A DNA stretch of 34,862 nucleotides from Prevotellaceae bacterium UBA7028 (GCA_002494215.1 DLBF01000050.1:1-34862), one strand, 5' to 3'. Counted from the first letter of the stretch, positions 1 to 7,925 are shown. Numbers and translations are program-made. Notes: generated by a model not told the origin, from the letters alone.

Positions 1-603
1 CCTGCCCTGCAGATTATCAAGTGCGCTCCTGGCATCACATGTGTCAGCGGTGCCATGCTGCTGATTACTGATAAGCCTGAGTATGGCGAGGATGGAGTTG
101 TTGTATTGGGTGATGTAGCTGTAACACCCGTTCCTGATGCTTCACAGCTGGCTCAGATTGCTGTTTGTACCGCTCACACAGCACGCAGCGTAGCTGGTTT
201 CGCAGATCCTCGCGTGGCTATGCTGAGCTTCAGTACCAAGGGTAGCGCCAAGCACGAAGTAGTTGACAAGGTTATCGAGGCTACTCGTCTGGCTCATGAG
301 ATGGAACCCTCTCTGAAGTTGGATGGCGAGCTGCAGGCTGATGCTGCTCTCGTTCCCTCTGTAGGTGAGAAGAAGGCTCCTGGCTCAGAGATTGCCGGTC
401 ATGCCAACGTATTGGTTGCTCCCAGCCTCGAGGTTGGTAATATTGGCTATAAGTTGATACAGCGTTTGGCTGGTGCCGATGCTCTTGGCCCCATCCTGCA
501 GGGTATCGCTCATCCCGTGAACGACCTCTCTCGTGGATGCTCCGTTGACGACATCTACAAGATGGTTGCCATCACTGCCTGCCAGGCAATGGATGCGAAG
601 TAA
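1..603 (+). CDS. pta: Phosphate acetyltransferase, C-terminal 200 residues (5' end outside window)
   Basis: The frame is open from the first base and ends at TAA. It encodes the last 200 residues of a PTA_PTB-type phosphate acetyltransferase, which interconverts acetyl-CoA and acetyl phosphate in the cytoplasm. Visible family segments are PALQIIK...GITCVSGA at the start, DVAVTPVPDASQLAQIA near residue 40, the central PRVAMLSFSTKGSA and the C-terminal region from NVLVAPSLEVGNIGYK through GPILQGI to PVNDLSRG. The full family protein is about 330 residues, so roughly 130 N-terminal residues lie upstream; the ATG at 55 is internal, not the start. ackA follows 197 bp downstream in the usual pta-ackA order. 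The gap is filled by G/C-rich repeats rather than a clear promoter, so co-transcription is likely but inferred. Confidence 0.95.
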   Translation, partial: PALQIIKCAPGITCVSGAMLLITDKPEYGEDGVVVLGDVAVTPVPDASQLAQIAVCTAHTARSVAGFADPRVAMLSFSTKGSAKHEVVDKVIEATRLAHEMEPSLKLDGELQADAALVPSVGEKKAPGSEIAGHANVLVAPSLEVGNIGYKLIQRLAGADALGPILQGIAHPVNDLSRGCSVDDIYKMVAITACQAMDAK

Positions 604-800
604 GAGCCCCTCACCCCCAGCCCCTCCCCCCCAAAAAATGGAAGGGGAGAATAAAACGGAATATTAATAATTAATAATAGCCCCTGCTTGCAGTTCTCTC
701 CCATTGGGGGAGGCTTAGATAAAGGGGTGTAACTAAACTGCCCAAGCCCCTGCTTGCAGTTCCCTCCCATTTGGGGGAGGGTTAGGGAGAGGGGCCGAAT
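604..800. repeat. G/C-rich hairpin repeats between pta and ackA (three units)
   Basis: The gap from the base after the pta stop to the ackA ATG holds three related units at about 604-650, 679-713 and 745-780. The last two are near-identical direct repeats beginning agcccctgcttgcagtt and containing a ctccc...gggag hairpin. The first resembles the elements after leuD and leuB, including the tail ggagaataaaac. The final gggagagggg ends about 8 nt before the ackA ATG and could act as a purine-rich ribosome contact. This is a member of a dispersed family (see also 11682-11787, 19028-19080, 21723-21777). Confidence 0.75.
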
Positions 801-1991
801 ATGAAGATTTTAGTCTTGAACTGCGGGAGCAGTTCCATTAAGTACGCATTGTACAACATGGATGACAAGAGTGTCATCACAAGTGGAGGTATAGAAAAGA
901 TTGGTTTGCCAGACAGCTTTATCACCGTTAAACTCAACGGCGAGAAGCACAAGATGGAGCGCCCCATAGCAGAGCATACTGCCGGCGTTCAGTGGATTTT
1001 CGAGGTACTGACAACAGGCGAGTATGCTGTATTGAAGAGCCTCGAGGAGTTGGATGCTGTAGGTCATCGTATGGTGCATGGAGGTGAGAAGTTCAACCAG
1101 AGCGTTCGCCTGACCCCCGAGGTTATGGAGGCTTTCGCTGCCTGCAACGACCTGGCTCCTCTGCACAACCCTGCTAACATCAAGGGTGTGAATGCAGTAA
1201 CAGCTTTGCTGCCTAACATACCTCAGGTAGGTGTGTTCGATACCGCATTCCATCAGTCAATGCCTGACTATGCTTATATGTATGCCCTTCCTTATAAGTT
1301 GTATAAGGAGTATGGCGTTCGTCGTTATGGCTTCCACGGAACCAGCCACCGCTATGTTTCACAGCGTGTATGCGAGTTCCTGGGTGTAAAGCCCGAGGGT
1401 AAGAAGATTATCACCTGCCACATTGGCAACGGTGCCAGCATCGCTGCTGTTAAGGATGGCAAGTGCGTGGATACTTCTATGGGCTTGACTCCCCTGGAGG
1501 GTCTTATCATGGGTACCCGTAGTGGTGATATCGATGCTGGTGCTGTTACATTCCTGATGGACAAACTCAACCTCGATACCAAGGGTATCAGCAACCTGCT
1601 GAACAAGCAGAGTGGTTTGGCTGGTGTAAGCGAGGGTAGTAGCGACTTCCGCGATATCCTGGCTGGTATTGCCAATGGTAACGACAAGGCTCGTCTGGCT
1701 AAGGAGATGTACACCTATCGTATCAAAAAGTACATTGGTCAGTATGCTGCCGCTATGGGTGGTGTGGATATCATCCTCTTCACTGGCGGTGCTGGCGAGA
1801 ACCAGTGGGAAGTACGCGAGGGTGCTACCCAGGGTCTGGAGTTCATGGGTGTTAAGATGGATGCACAGAAGAACCGTTCATGTCGTGCCACAGAGTCTAT
1901 CCTCAGTGCCGATGACAGTAAGGTTACCGTATGCTGTATCCCAACTGACGAGGAGCTGATGATTGCCCTCGATACTCAGGCTCTCTGCTAA
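801..1991 (+). CDS. ackA: Acetate kinase
   Basis: Encodes 396 residues, the usual length of acetate kinase, which transfers phosphate from acetyl phosphate to ADP, giving acetate and ATP. It follows Pta in the fermentative acetate pathway. The N-terminal phosphate-binding motif is VLNCGSSSIKY. Later family motifs are VGHRMVHGGEKF (around residue 80), VFDTAFHQSMPDYAY, YGFHGTSHRYV, the adenosine/phosphate loops HIGNGASIAAV and TPLEGLIMGTRSGDID, and the C-terminal ILFTGGAGEN. The substrate-contact Arg, the catalytic Asp of FDTAFH and the catalytic His of FHGTSH are present. The ATG at 801 gives the canonical N-terminus. No Bacteroidetes promoter is visible in the repeat-filled gap upstream, so transcription probably comes from pta. 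Confidence 0.97.
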   Translation: MKILVLNCGSSSIKYALYNMDDKSVITSGGIEKIGLPDSFITVKLNGEKHKMERPIAEHTAGVQWIFEVLTTGEYAVLKSLEELDAVGHRMVHGGEKFNQSVRLTPEVMEAFAACNDLAPLHNPANIKGVNAVTALLPNIPQVGVFDTAFHQSMPDYAYMYALPYKLYKEYGVRRYGFHGTSHRYVSQRVCEFLGVKPEGKKIITCHIGNGASIAAVKDGKCVDTSMGLTPLEGLIMGTRSGDIDAGAVTFLMDKLNLDTKGISNLLNKQSGLAGVSEGSSDFRDILAGIANGNDKARLAKEMYTYRIKKYIGQYAAAMGGVDIILFTGGAGENQWEVREGATQGLEFMGVKMDAQKNRSCRATESILSADDSKVTVCCIPTDEELMIALDTQALC

Positions 1992-2023
1992 TAGACAGCT
2001 TAAAACATTATTCTATAAATAGG

Positions 2024-2056
2024 AAGCGTAGCCCCATCAGGGCTGCGCTTTATTTG
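2024..2056 (+). terminator. Intrinsic terminator after ackA
   Basis: An 11-bp stem pairs 2024-2034 (aagcgtagccc) with 2040-2050 (gggctgcgctt), including one G-U wobble, around the 5-nt loop catca. It is followed by ttattt. It lies 33 bp after the ackA stop and marks the probable end of the pta-ackA transcript. Confidence 0.85.
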
Positions 2057-2060
2057 TGTC

Positions 2061-2116
2061 AGATTATAGATTATAGATGATAGATAGTTTCAAGTTTCAG
2101 GTTTCAAGTTTCAGGT
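2061..2116. repeat. Heptamer repeat array, eight contiguous 7-nt units
   Basis: The stretch reads as consecutive heptamers: agattat twice, agatgat, agatagt, then ttcaagt and ttcaggt alternating twice. The internal sequence tagatgatagat (2074-2085) is a perfect 12-bp inverted match of 2313-2324, so this array faces a second array across about 230 bp. No coding content is apparent. Confidence 0.8.
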
Positions 2117-2305
2117 TTCGCTAACCGATATTTGTGTAAATAATTTTCGGAAACACCTTTTCGCCCCTGTTTGTTGCCCAGTTAGAGAATATTTACTGTC
2201 TCACTAGAGAAATTTTGTTCCCTAACGTGGGAGCAAATACTTATGGCTTATAGCGTTGTGAGGAGAATGAGGCATGCGTCGCCATTGTCAAATTATTTCA
2301 GAAAC

Positions 2306-2326
2306 ATCTATAATCTATCATCTAAC
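2306..2326. repeat. Heptamer repeats atctata/atctatc/atctaac, inverted partner of 2061-2116
   Basis: Three consecutive 7-nt units. Bases 2313-2324 are the reverse complement of 2074-2085. The stretch between the two arrays (2117-2305) holds no gene I can recognise. It contains a short inverted motif, tccctaacgtggga, near 2220, and nothing else I can support. Confidence 0.65.
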
Positions 2327-2336
2327 TTAAGTCTAA

Positions 2337-2521
2337 CATTCACAGTATTCACAATTCACAGTTAAATTTTAAAGGGGTACCCTGCTCAGAGAAGGATAGA
2401 TATACCTTATTTATATCTATATAATTATATATAATATATATTAATAAATATTAACATTCCGAACGCAAGTCTAGAGGGGGTAGGGTATAAAAGAAACTGT
2501 GAATTGTGAATACTGTGAATG
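2337..2521. repeat. MITE-like element: perfect 27-bp inverted repeats around a 131-bp A+T-rich core
   Basis: The left arm 2337-2363 is the exact reverse complement of the right arm 2495-2521. Within each arm the heptamer attcaca (or tgtgaat) occurs three times. The core is very A+T-rich (runs of ta/at between 2400 and 2455) with no open frame, and it holds gggtaccc near its left end. No target-site duplication is visible outside the arms. The element lies between the ackA terminator and the 3' end of the convergent S41 peptidase gene, so it could also act as a long bidirectional stem-loop. Confidence 0.75.
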
Positions 2522-2559
2522 CTTGCCGTCAAACATGCCCTACAGCATCTTCAGGGCAA

Positions 2560-4515
2560 TCACTTTTTCTTCATCTTTTTTGCAACCCATAATACCCATT
2601 CGTCTATGTTGTCAGTCAGTTGCTTGGGGTAAGGTAGGGGGATGATAACGTCTGGCTTATGGCCGGGATTACGTTCCAGGCAACCTTTTTCGAATTTCTC
2701 ATCAACGGTCATAGGAAAGACTAGGGTAATGTCTGTATGCGGCAAGCTGATGGAATTACAGTTGCCGGTCTGGTCACAGCCACTAGTGCGTTCGCGACCA
2801 TAAACCTTAGCATGACTCAGGGAGAAGTTCCGTACCATCCGTACAGGTGTTTCGGCAGCGCTAGCGGTTTCGTTGTCTATTATAATGGCCCCCTTGCGTA
2901 CCAGCGGTGTATAAGGGTCAGTTCTTTTCTTAATAGTAAGCCAGTTGATGAGACTTCCTTCCTCTGTTCTTAAGGCCTCTTCCATCACTTGATCATAATA
3001 CTCACCAGGAGCTGCCATGCACCGGTTCTTTAGTTCCCAGTAGTTTTCCATACTGTTACGGTAGTAGTAGTGTTGGTCTTCCAATCCACTGCAATCACAC
3101 ATAAGTGCAGTAAATAAGGTACTGTACCTGTCACCTCCGCCTCCGTTGCCACGAAGGTCTAAAATCAGGTACTTGCAGCCTGAGAGCTTAAACTCCTGCT
3201 CCTTCTTCTTCAGCCAATCCCACGTTGGTACTATGCCCCCGCACGATGGCAGACGTAGGAGGTAGGTGTCTGCATCAACCTTGCAACCAACGGGCTCTGG
3301 AGCATATTTAGGGATGAGGGTTTTGTAATCAACACGAACTTCATTCTTTAGCTTCCCGAAGAACTTGGAGTCACAATTGGTGTGACGGTCAAAATTCTTA
3401 TAAAACCAGAAAACGTAGCGTCCTACAGCCTCATCAACATTTATTTTGCCCTGCATCAGACGTGAAAGCAGCGAGTCTTTCATGGCCTTGTATTCGGCTT
3501 CGAAGCCATTGCGCATCAGGACGGGGAAAATGGCATTGTTACGTTCGTTGGCATCCACGCAATAGTCGAAGGTCTCAAACGCTTTGCAGATAGAGTCCGG
3601 CTGAACTCCGTATTTATCTGTGAAGCCGTTGGCATAGAAGCGTGAGATGTCCTTCGTCATCACAGGGGTATCTGTGCCAAAGGTTCTTTGGATGTTCTGC
3701 GGTAAACCGCAACGGTCCCAGACGGTAACGTATGGGTGACCTGTGTCATCAATACAGGTAAGGGAAATGACATCACCGTTAAACCAATGTACAATGTTTG
3801 TCTGGTTATAAAGCTCAAAAGCATTGTCACTCAGATAATTGCAAGGCGAAAATATGCATTCCATGGAACCTTTGGGGAATCTGGTATTGGCATAAACGGA
3901 AACAGTTTCGTGGCTGCCAAAGATCAGATAGAAGTCCTGGGTACTTCGCTCTATCCAATACTGCGAAGCGGCGTTATTATCCTGCTGCATGCCTCGCAGT
4001 TTCCAGACGCCCTGCAAAAGATGCGTCTTGGCTCCCAGCTTCATCTGCAGGAGGTTCAGTGCTCTCTGCATGAGGTCCGAGGAGTCTCTTACCTGTGTAT
4101 ATAGTTCATCTGTATTTGTCTGGTAGGGAAACAAATGCTCGTTGAAAGCGCTCCTGTCGTTAAACCAGCGCAATGTGAAAGTGCTGTCTGTAACATCAAA
4201 TACCTGCTCTCCTTTGTTCTCTGTTTTAGATAGCTCGCCCGTGTAAACCAGTGGCTTGTTACTATAGATGGTGAAAGAAAAAGGGTAATTATATGGTCCA
4301 GGGCGATAAGTAAACAAGAGCGCCAGCGAATCAAGTCCAAGCTTATACTGTTTGAAGCCTGTCTCCACATGTTTTCCGTCTTGATGGACTACTTCCGTGA
4401 GTTTGTAAAGCCCCTTGGGATTGGATGTTTGCGCTGTTATAGACTGAATAGAAATCCCAAATACCATGACAGTGAGTAAGAACTTCACTTGCCAGGCGGT
4501 GTGTAAATGTTTCAT
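2560..4515 (-). CDS. Secreted S41-family peptidase with duplicated N-terminal domain
   Basis: 651 residues. The N-terminus is a clear signal peptide (KFLLTVMVFGISI core, likely cut after SITAQ near residue 29), so the protein is exported, probably to the periplasm. The first third looks like two tandem copies of a beta-rich module. One begins GLYKLTEVV, the other GVWKLRGMQ, and each ends in an RWFND/HWFNG motif, resembling the small GVWKL lipocalin-like domains common in Bacteroidetes. The last third is the S41 (C-terminal processing/tricorn-like) catalytic domain: LILDLRGNGGGGD near residue 448 and the nucleophile loop NETASAAETP near residue 552. The Lys usual after the nucleophile in CtpA-type enzymes is not obvious (GRERTSGCDQTGN instead), so a Ser/His-type catalytic arrangement is possible. 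It is a single gene with its own promoter; the substrate is unknown. Confidence 0.85.
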   Translation of the reverse strand: MKHLHTAWQVKFLLTVMVFGISIQSITAQTSNPKGLYKLTEVVHQDGKHVETGFKQYKLGLDSLALLFTYRPGPYNYPFSFTIYSNKPLVYTGELSKTENKGEQVFDVTDSTFTLRWFNDRSAFNEHLFPYQTNTDELYTQVRDSSDLMQRALNLLQMKLGAKTHLLQGVWKLRGMQQDNNAASQYWIERSTQDFYLIFGSHETVSVYANTRFPKGSMECIFSPCNYLSDNAFELYNQTNIVHWFNGDVISLTCIDDTGHPYVTVWDRCGLPQNIQRTFGTDTPVMTKDISRFYANGFTDKYGVQPDSICKAFETFDYCVDANERNNAIFPVLMRNGFEAEYKAMKDSLLSRLMQGKINVDEAVGRYVFWFYKNFDRHTNCDSKFFGKLKNEVRVDYKTLIPKYAPEPVGCKVDADTYLLRLPSCGGIVPTWDWLKKKEQEFKLSGCKYLILDLRGNGGGGDRYSTLFTALMCDCSGLEDQHYYYRNSMENYWELKNRCMAAPGEYYDQVMEEALRTEEGSLINWLTIKKRTDPYTPLVRKGAIIIDNETASAAETPVRMVRNFSLSHAKVYGRERTSGCDQTGNCNSISLPHTDITLVFPMTVDEKFEKGCLERNPGHKPDVIIPLPYPKQLTDNIDEWVLWVAKKMKKK

Positions 4516-4568
4516 ATAATTTGTGCGTGAGAAATCTAATATAATGTGTGTATCTATTTATTTAAAGA

Positions 4569-4576
4569 CAAAGGTA
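4569..4576 (-). promoter_or_regulatory. -7 box of the S41 peptidase gene
   Basis: On the minus strand this reads TAccTTTG, the Bacteroidetes -7 consensus, about 54 nt upstream of the ATG at 4515. A good TTTG -33 box is not visible at the expected distance, so the call rests on one box. Confidence 0.5.
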
Positions 4577-4674
4577 TAAGAAATTTTTGAAATCACCTAC
4601 TTTTTAATCATTTATTACACAAATTGACGAAATTAGTGAGTCGGGAACATTTCAAAATATTAATGTACTTACCT

Positions 4675-4706
4675 TTTGGCGGGCTCATTATTTCTTTGTA
4701 CCTTCG
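4675..4706 (+). promoter_or_regulatory. Promoter of the rhuM-family pseudogene
   Basis: TTTG at 4675-4678, a 20-nt spacer, then TAccTTcG at 4699-4706. This is the Bacteroidetes sigma-A pattern with one mismatch. It ends 18 nt before the ATG at 4725, supporting 4725 as the ancestral start of the broken gene. Confidence 0.65.
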
Positions 4707-4724
4707 CATAAAATATAGGATTAT

Positions 4725-5327
4725 ATGGCAAAAAGAAGAGAGATACGTAATAGTACTGCAGAGTTTCTGATTTTTTAGATTGAAGGAAAGGAAAGGGGGG
4801 TTGGGGTCTATTATAAGGATAAAACCATATGGTGTACCCAAAAGGCAATGGGGACGCTGTTCGATTGTTCTACAGACAATGTGGGGCTCCATTTGAAGAA
4901 CATCTTTGCAAGTGAGGAACTTATCAAGGATTCAGTTACCGAGAAAATCTCGGCAACTGCCTCAGATGGGAAAAACTACATGACGCAGTTCTATAATCTT
5001 GATGCCATTATTAGCGTTGGTTATCGCGTAAACAGCGTACGTGCTACACAATTCCGCCAATGGGCCACCAGTGTGTTGAGGGACTTCGCTATTCGTGGTT
5101 ATGTGTTGGATAGAAAACGAATGGAGATGGAGGATTGGAGCAAACAGATAGATACCATATTAGCAGCAGGTAGAAATGAAGTGCTACAGGGTGCCGGTTC
5201 TGTTACTGCTGAGGAGGCGAAGCAACATGCAGAAACGGAATTTGAGAAGTATCGCATTGTGCAAGACCGCTTGTTCCAGAGTGATTTTGACAGATATCTT
5301 GATGAATTGCCAGTAATAGAAGACTGA
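4725..5327 (+). pseudogene. RhuM-family (virulence protein RhuM/Fic-neighbour type) gene, inactivated
   Basis: Read from the ATG at 4725 (18 nt after a good promoter), the frame gives MAKRREIRNSTAEFLIF, a TAG at 4776-4778, then continues in the same frame as IEGKE...GVGVYYKDKTIWCTQKAMGTLFD...NVGLHLKNIFASEEL and FRQWATSVLRDFAIRGYVLDRKRME. These are the DNA-binding N-terminal half of RhuM-family proteins. Homologues usually have Gln where the stop is, so CAG to TAG is the likely change. TAG is a genuine stop elsewhere here (hisS ends in TAG). After LDRKRME the frame jumps directly to MEDWSKQIDTIL...AEEAKQHAETEFEKYRIVQDRLFQSDFDRYL, the family's C-terminus. The usual middle of about 130 residues is absent, apparently joined at a repeated ATGGAG. 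A shorter protein from the internal ATG at 4848 (159 residues) is possible but would lack the start of the domain. RhuM proteins are linked to mobile and restriction-modification loci. Confidence 0.75.
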
Positions 5328-5387
5328 CATTAGTTTTTTTTGAAGCTTACTCGTTTTTTGTCGAAATAGATATAAGAAAGATGTGAA

Positions 5388-5879
5388 ATGCAGGACTTTG
5401 CGGCAATAGATTTTGAGACGGCGAATAACGAACGAAGCAGCGTTTGCTCCGTAGGAGTCGTCATTGTGCGTGGTGGTGAGATAGTTGATTCTTTTTACTC
5501 ACTCATACAACCAGAGCCCAATTATTACAACTATTGGTGCAGCCAGGTTCATGGCCTTTGTCGGGAAGATACGGACGATGCACCGGTGTTCCCAAAGGTA
5601 TGGGCACAGATAGAGCCGTTGATTGAAGGTCTGCCCCTTGTGGCTCATAACAAGCCCTTTGATGAAAGTTGCCTGAAAGCGGTGTTTCGTGTTTACCAGA
5701 TGGATTATCCCGATTATGAGTTTTACGATACCCTGTGTGTCTCACGCAGAGTTTTCCCGTACCTCTGTAATCACCAACTTCATACAGTGGCCGAAGAGTG
5801 CGGTTACTGCCTAAAGAACCATCACCACGCCCTCGCAGATGCCGAAGCCTGTGCCTGGATTGCAAGGGAGATATTGTGA
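5388..5879 (+). CDS. DnaQ-like 3'-5' exonuclease (DEDDh family)
   Basis: 163 residues, an almost bare exonuclease domain of the RNase T/DNA polymerase III epsilon superfamily, which removes 3'-terminal nucleotides using two metal ions. The acidic motif I is AAIDFETA (Asp8, Glu10). Motif II is LVAHNKPFDESCL with its Asp near residue 93. Motif III is HHALADAEACA with the DEDDh His and Asp near residues 147 and 152. VHGLCREDTDDAP is the typical segment between motifs I and II. The ATG at 5388 is preceded by aagaaag about 8 nt upstream. It sits in a small accessory patch between the RhuM-like pseudogene and a frameshifted gene, so it is more likely a standalone repair or processing nuclease than the replicative proofreading subunit. 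Confidence 0.88.
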   Translation: MQDFAAIDFETANNERSSVCSVGVVIVRGGEIVDSFYSLIQPEPNYYNYWCSQVHGLCREDTDDAPVFPKVWAQIEPLIEGLPLVAHNKPFDESCLKAVFRVYQMDYPDYEFYDTLCVSRRVFPYLCNHQLHTVAEECGYCLKNHHHALADAEACAWIAREIL

Positions 5880-5901
5880 GAAGAAAATTTGCTACTGAAT
5901 A

Positions 5902-6626
5902 ATGAAATTAGCTAAAAATAGTATGGATAAAGAAAAAAGACTACAAGCGTTTAAACAATACATTGAAATTTGCAAAAAAAGAAAGAGTATGTAGGTCTTG
6001 GTAATCCTTGTGCTGATATTTTATTAATTGGAAAAGAACCTAGTATTAAGGGGAATGACGAGGAGCATATCCTCAGGAATATTCGTGATGTGAAAGCCTG
6101 TTTTGAAAATAATGATCTGTCATGTCTTTATAAACAAGATAAGCCTGCGATTGCAAACCACACTTGGAATCTATATCAGAAATTAATTGGTTACGTTTAT
6201 AATTATAAATGCGAGGATAATAAAAAAACAGATTTTGGTACTTTCGCATTTACAACAGAAATGAATAACACCGTAAGTTTGAGAACTGCTACGGCTGATC
6301 GAAAGTACAGACTTGATACATTTAAGAAGTCTTCTTTTATTCAGGATTTCCCTGTTGTTGTTCTTGCTTGTTCTAACTATATTCACAATATCGAAGGAGA
6401 TTGGCAAATAAATGAAACGTTTAACGTTACATTTGATGTGGAAGATGGTGCCCACATTAATTATTCTCCAGGTAATTGGTTTTATACTCATCATAGTCGT
6501 CCTGATAAGAAAAGGTTGGTTATTCACACTCGCCAACTTAGCCAGAATTGTAATGATGAACTCTTGCGTGATATAGCAGAAAGTATAAAAAGTCATTTGG
6601 ATTTTTTGAATAAAATAACCAAATAA
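5902..6626 (+). pseudogene. Hypothetical protein, apparently frameshifted at an A7 run; weak UDG-superfamily resemblance
   Basis: The long open part starts only at a TTG (5970). Directly upstream, in another frame, ATGs at 5902 and 5923 open MKLAKNSMDKEKRLQAFKQ, which runs through YIEIC and then hits TAG at 5992-5994 after an A7 tract (5974-5980). One extra A would fuse the two frames smoothly into ...YIEICKKKKEYVGLGNPCADILLIGKEPS. So either an A was lost, or slippage on the run restores the frame, or the base call is wrong. The body is about 220 residues with conserved-looking blocks GLGNPCADILLIGKE, TWNLYQKL, FPVVVLACSNYI and a C-terminal KRLVIHTRQLS. The first and last blocks weakly recall the nucleotide-pocket and His motifs of uracil-DNA-glycosylase-like proteins. 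This is a guess only. The region is markedly A+T-rich compared with its neighbours, suggesting acquired DNA. Confidence 0.6.
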
Positions 6627-6644
6627 TGCCCCCAGTATTCAGGC

Positions 6645-7856
6645 TTAATGATTGATGACTTGATTGTCTGGACCTATGCAACCGATAGTTTGAAGGTGAG
6701 CGTCATTTGATACATGAATGGGGGAGGCGGCTTTGTATCCCTGCATGCGACAGGCTGTTAGGGTGACACTGGCCTCGTCGCGAACGGTGATGAAATCCCA
6801 TGAGGCTCCAAGGGTGGTAAGGGCTGCATTGCCACCTGAGAAACATTCCACATTTGTTATCGAGGTATGTCCCTTTCTTTCAATAAGAATGGGGTGTACG
6901 TCCTCCACACGTTCACCAATATTGGCAATGATGCTTCCTTGGGCAATCTGCCAGTTGCGGTTCTTCCATTGGCTACCCTGTTTGTGAATGCCGAGGCTGA
7001 CACAATCAAAATTGAAATTCGTCAGCTGGCCGTATGTCTCACTCCCCAAGTAGATGCCGCCATAGACACCAAAGGTAAAGAGGTCCATAAGCTGGGCATT
7101 ATCTGTGTGGTCTATCCAATAGGTGTAGGCCTTGTTGCGTACCACTGCATCAATGACACTGGGTGTGAAGGAACGGCGGAACTCTCTCATGTTTGCTGGG
7201 TTTACGTGGCAATGCAGAATGCGCGGAACATCGTAGCAGCGGTCTATGGCTATGAACTGGCCACTGAGGGGGTATCCGTAACAATGCTCGAAAAGAATCT
7301 GCTCGCAGATATGTGGAGCCTTAGCCCGAAAATCCATAGCCATATATTCGCCATAGAAAGTCAGGCTGCTGAGGGTTACACCTTGAACGGCTTGGTCGGT
7401 AGCCATACGGATAGTAGGTGGATAGGCGATAATCTGGCTGCCGTCTTTCCATGTCTGTTCAGGGTAATAGAATTGTATGCCAGATATTTGTGTGGCGGAT
7501 TCCACAGTTATAAAAGGATGTTCGCGATCACGGATGACAAATAATGAACCAGTTGGGCCAGAGCGGTCGGGGAGTGCAGTTCCTCGGCCTGTTGGACCAT
7601 GAGCGCCCAGTAGGGTGACGTTCCGTCTTAGTATGATACCGCCTTGCATGGGATAGCCGCCTTTGGCTGGTTCTATATACAATACACCGCCTAAAGCGCT
7701 CATCTTATCTATGGCTTCCTGCAGATGCTCTCGGTTTTCTTCTGCAGAGTTCTGGGGCAGTACGCCCACGGTTTGCACAGAAACCCATCCTTGGGCCTTT
7801 GCCAATCCTATTGCTGAGAAGAAGATTAGAAATAATGTGATGATGTTTTGTTTCAT
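6645..7856 (-). CDS. Secreted right-handed beta-helix (pectin lyase-fold) protein
   Basis: Starting at the ATG at 7856 the protein has 403 residues and a clean signal peptide (MKQNIITLFLIFFSAIGLAKAQ). A longer frame reaches 7910, but a TAtaTTTG -7 box lies inside that extension at 7876-7883, so the inner start is preferred. NREHLQEAIDKMSALGGVLYIEPAKGGYPMQGGIILRRNVTLLGA is split over the entry to a pectate_lyase_3-like parallel beta-helix: a repeated index segment, GGVLYIE and a rung with LLGAHG. Further rungs (ISGIQFYYPEQ, VTLSSLTFYGEYMAMDF, YGGIYLGSE) follow. No standard pectate-lyase calcium or catalytic cluster is identifiable, so the substrate is not assigned. It is transcribed divergently from a GH27 gene 90 bp away, suggesting a shared glycan-degrading role. 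Confidence 0.75.
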   Translation of the reverse strand: MKQNIITLFLIFFSAIGLAKAQGWVSVQTVGVLPQNSAEENREHLQEAIDKMSALGGVLYIEPAKGGYPMQGGIILRRNVTLLGAHGPTGRGTALPDRSGPTGSLFVIRDREHPFITVESATQISGIQFYYPEQTWKDGSQIIAYPPTIRMATDQAVQGVTLSSLTFYGEYMAMDFRAKAPHICEQILFEHCYGYPLSGQFIAIDRCYDVPRILHCHVNPANMREFRRSFTPSVIDAVVRNKAYTYWIDHTDNAQLMDLFTFGVYGGIYLGSETYGQLTNFNFDCVSLGIHKQGSQWKNRNWQIAQGSIIANIGERVEDVHPILIERKGHTSITNVECFSGGNAALTTLGASWDFITVRDEASVTLTACRMQGYKAASPIHVSNDAHLQTIGCIGPDNQVINH

Positions 7857-7875
7857 TGTATTTTGGTTCGGCATA

Positions 7876-7883
7876 CAAATATA
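7876..7883 (-). promoter_or_regulatory. -7 box of the beta-helix gene
   Basis: Minus strand TAtaTTTG, 19 nt upstream of the ATG at 7856. No clear TTTG is found at the -33 spacing. Its position argues against the longer upstream start at 7910. Confidence 0.5.
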
Positions 7884-7893
7884 CATATTAATA

Positions 7894-7925
7894 TTTGGCT
7901 TTTCCTTCATTTGTTCGTACTTTTG
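7894..7925 (+). promoter_or_regulatory. Promoter of the GH27 gene
   Basis: TTTG at 7894-7897, a 20-nt spacer and TAcTTTTG at 7918-7925. It ends 21 nt before the first ATG at 7947. Together with the minus-strand box at 7876-7883 it forms a compact divergent control region. Confidence 0.75.

Noticed and set aside
2337..2521. Insertion sequence
   Set aside because: No transposase frame fits in 185 bp and no target duplication is seen; only a non-autonomous element or stem-loop is possible.
4776..4778. TAG in the RhuM-like gene as a recoded codon
   Set aside because: hisS uses TAG as its terminator, no selenocysteine- or pyrrolysine-type element is visible, and the gene also has an internal deletion.
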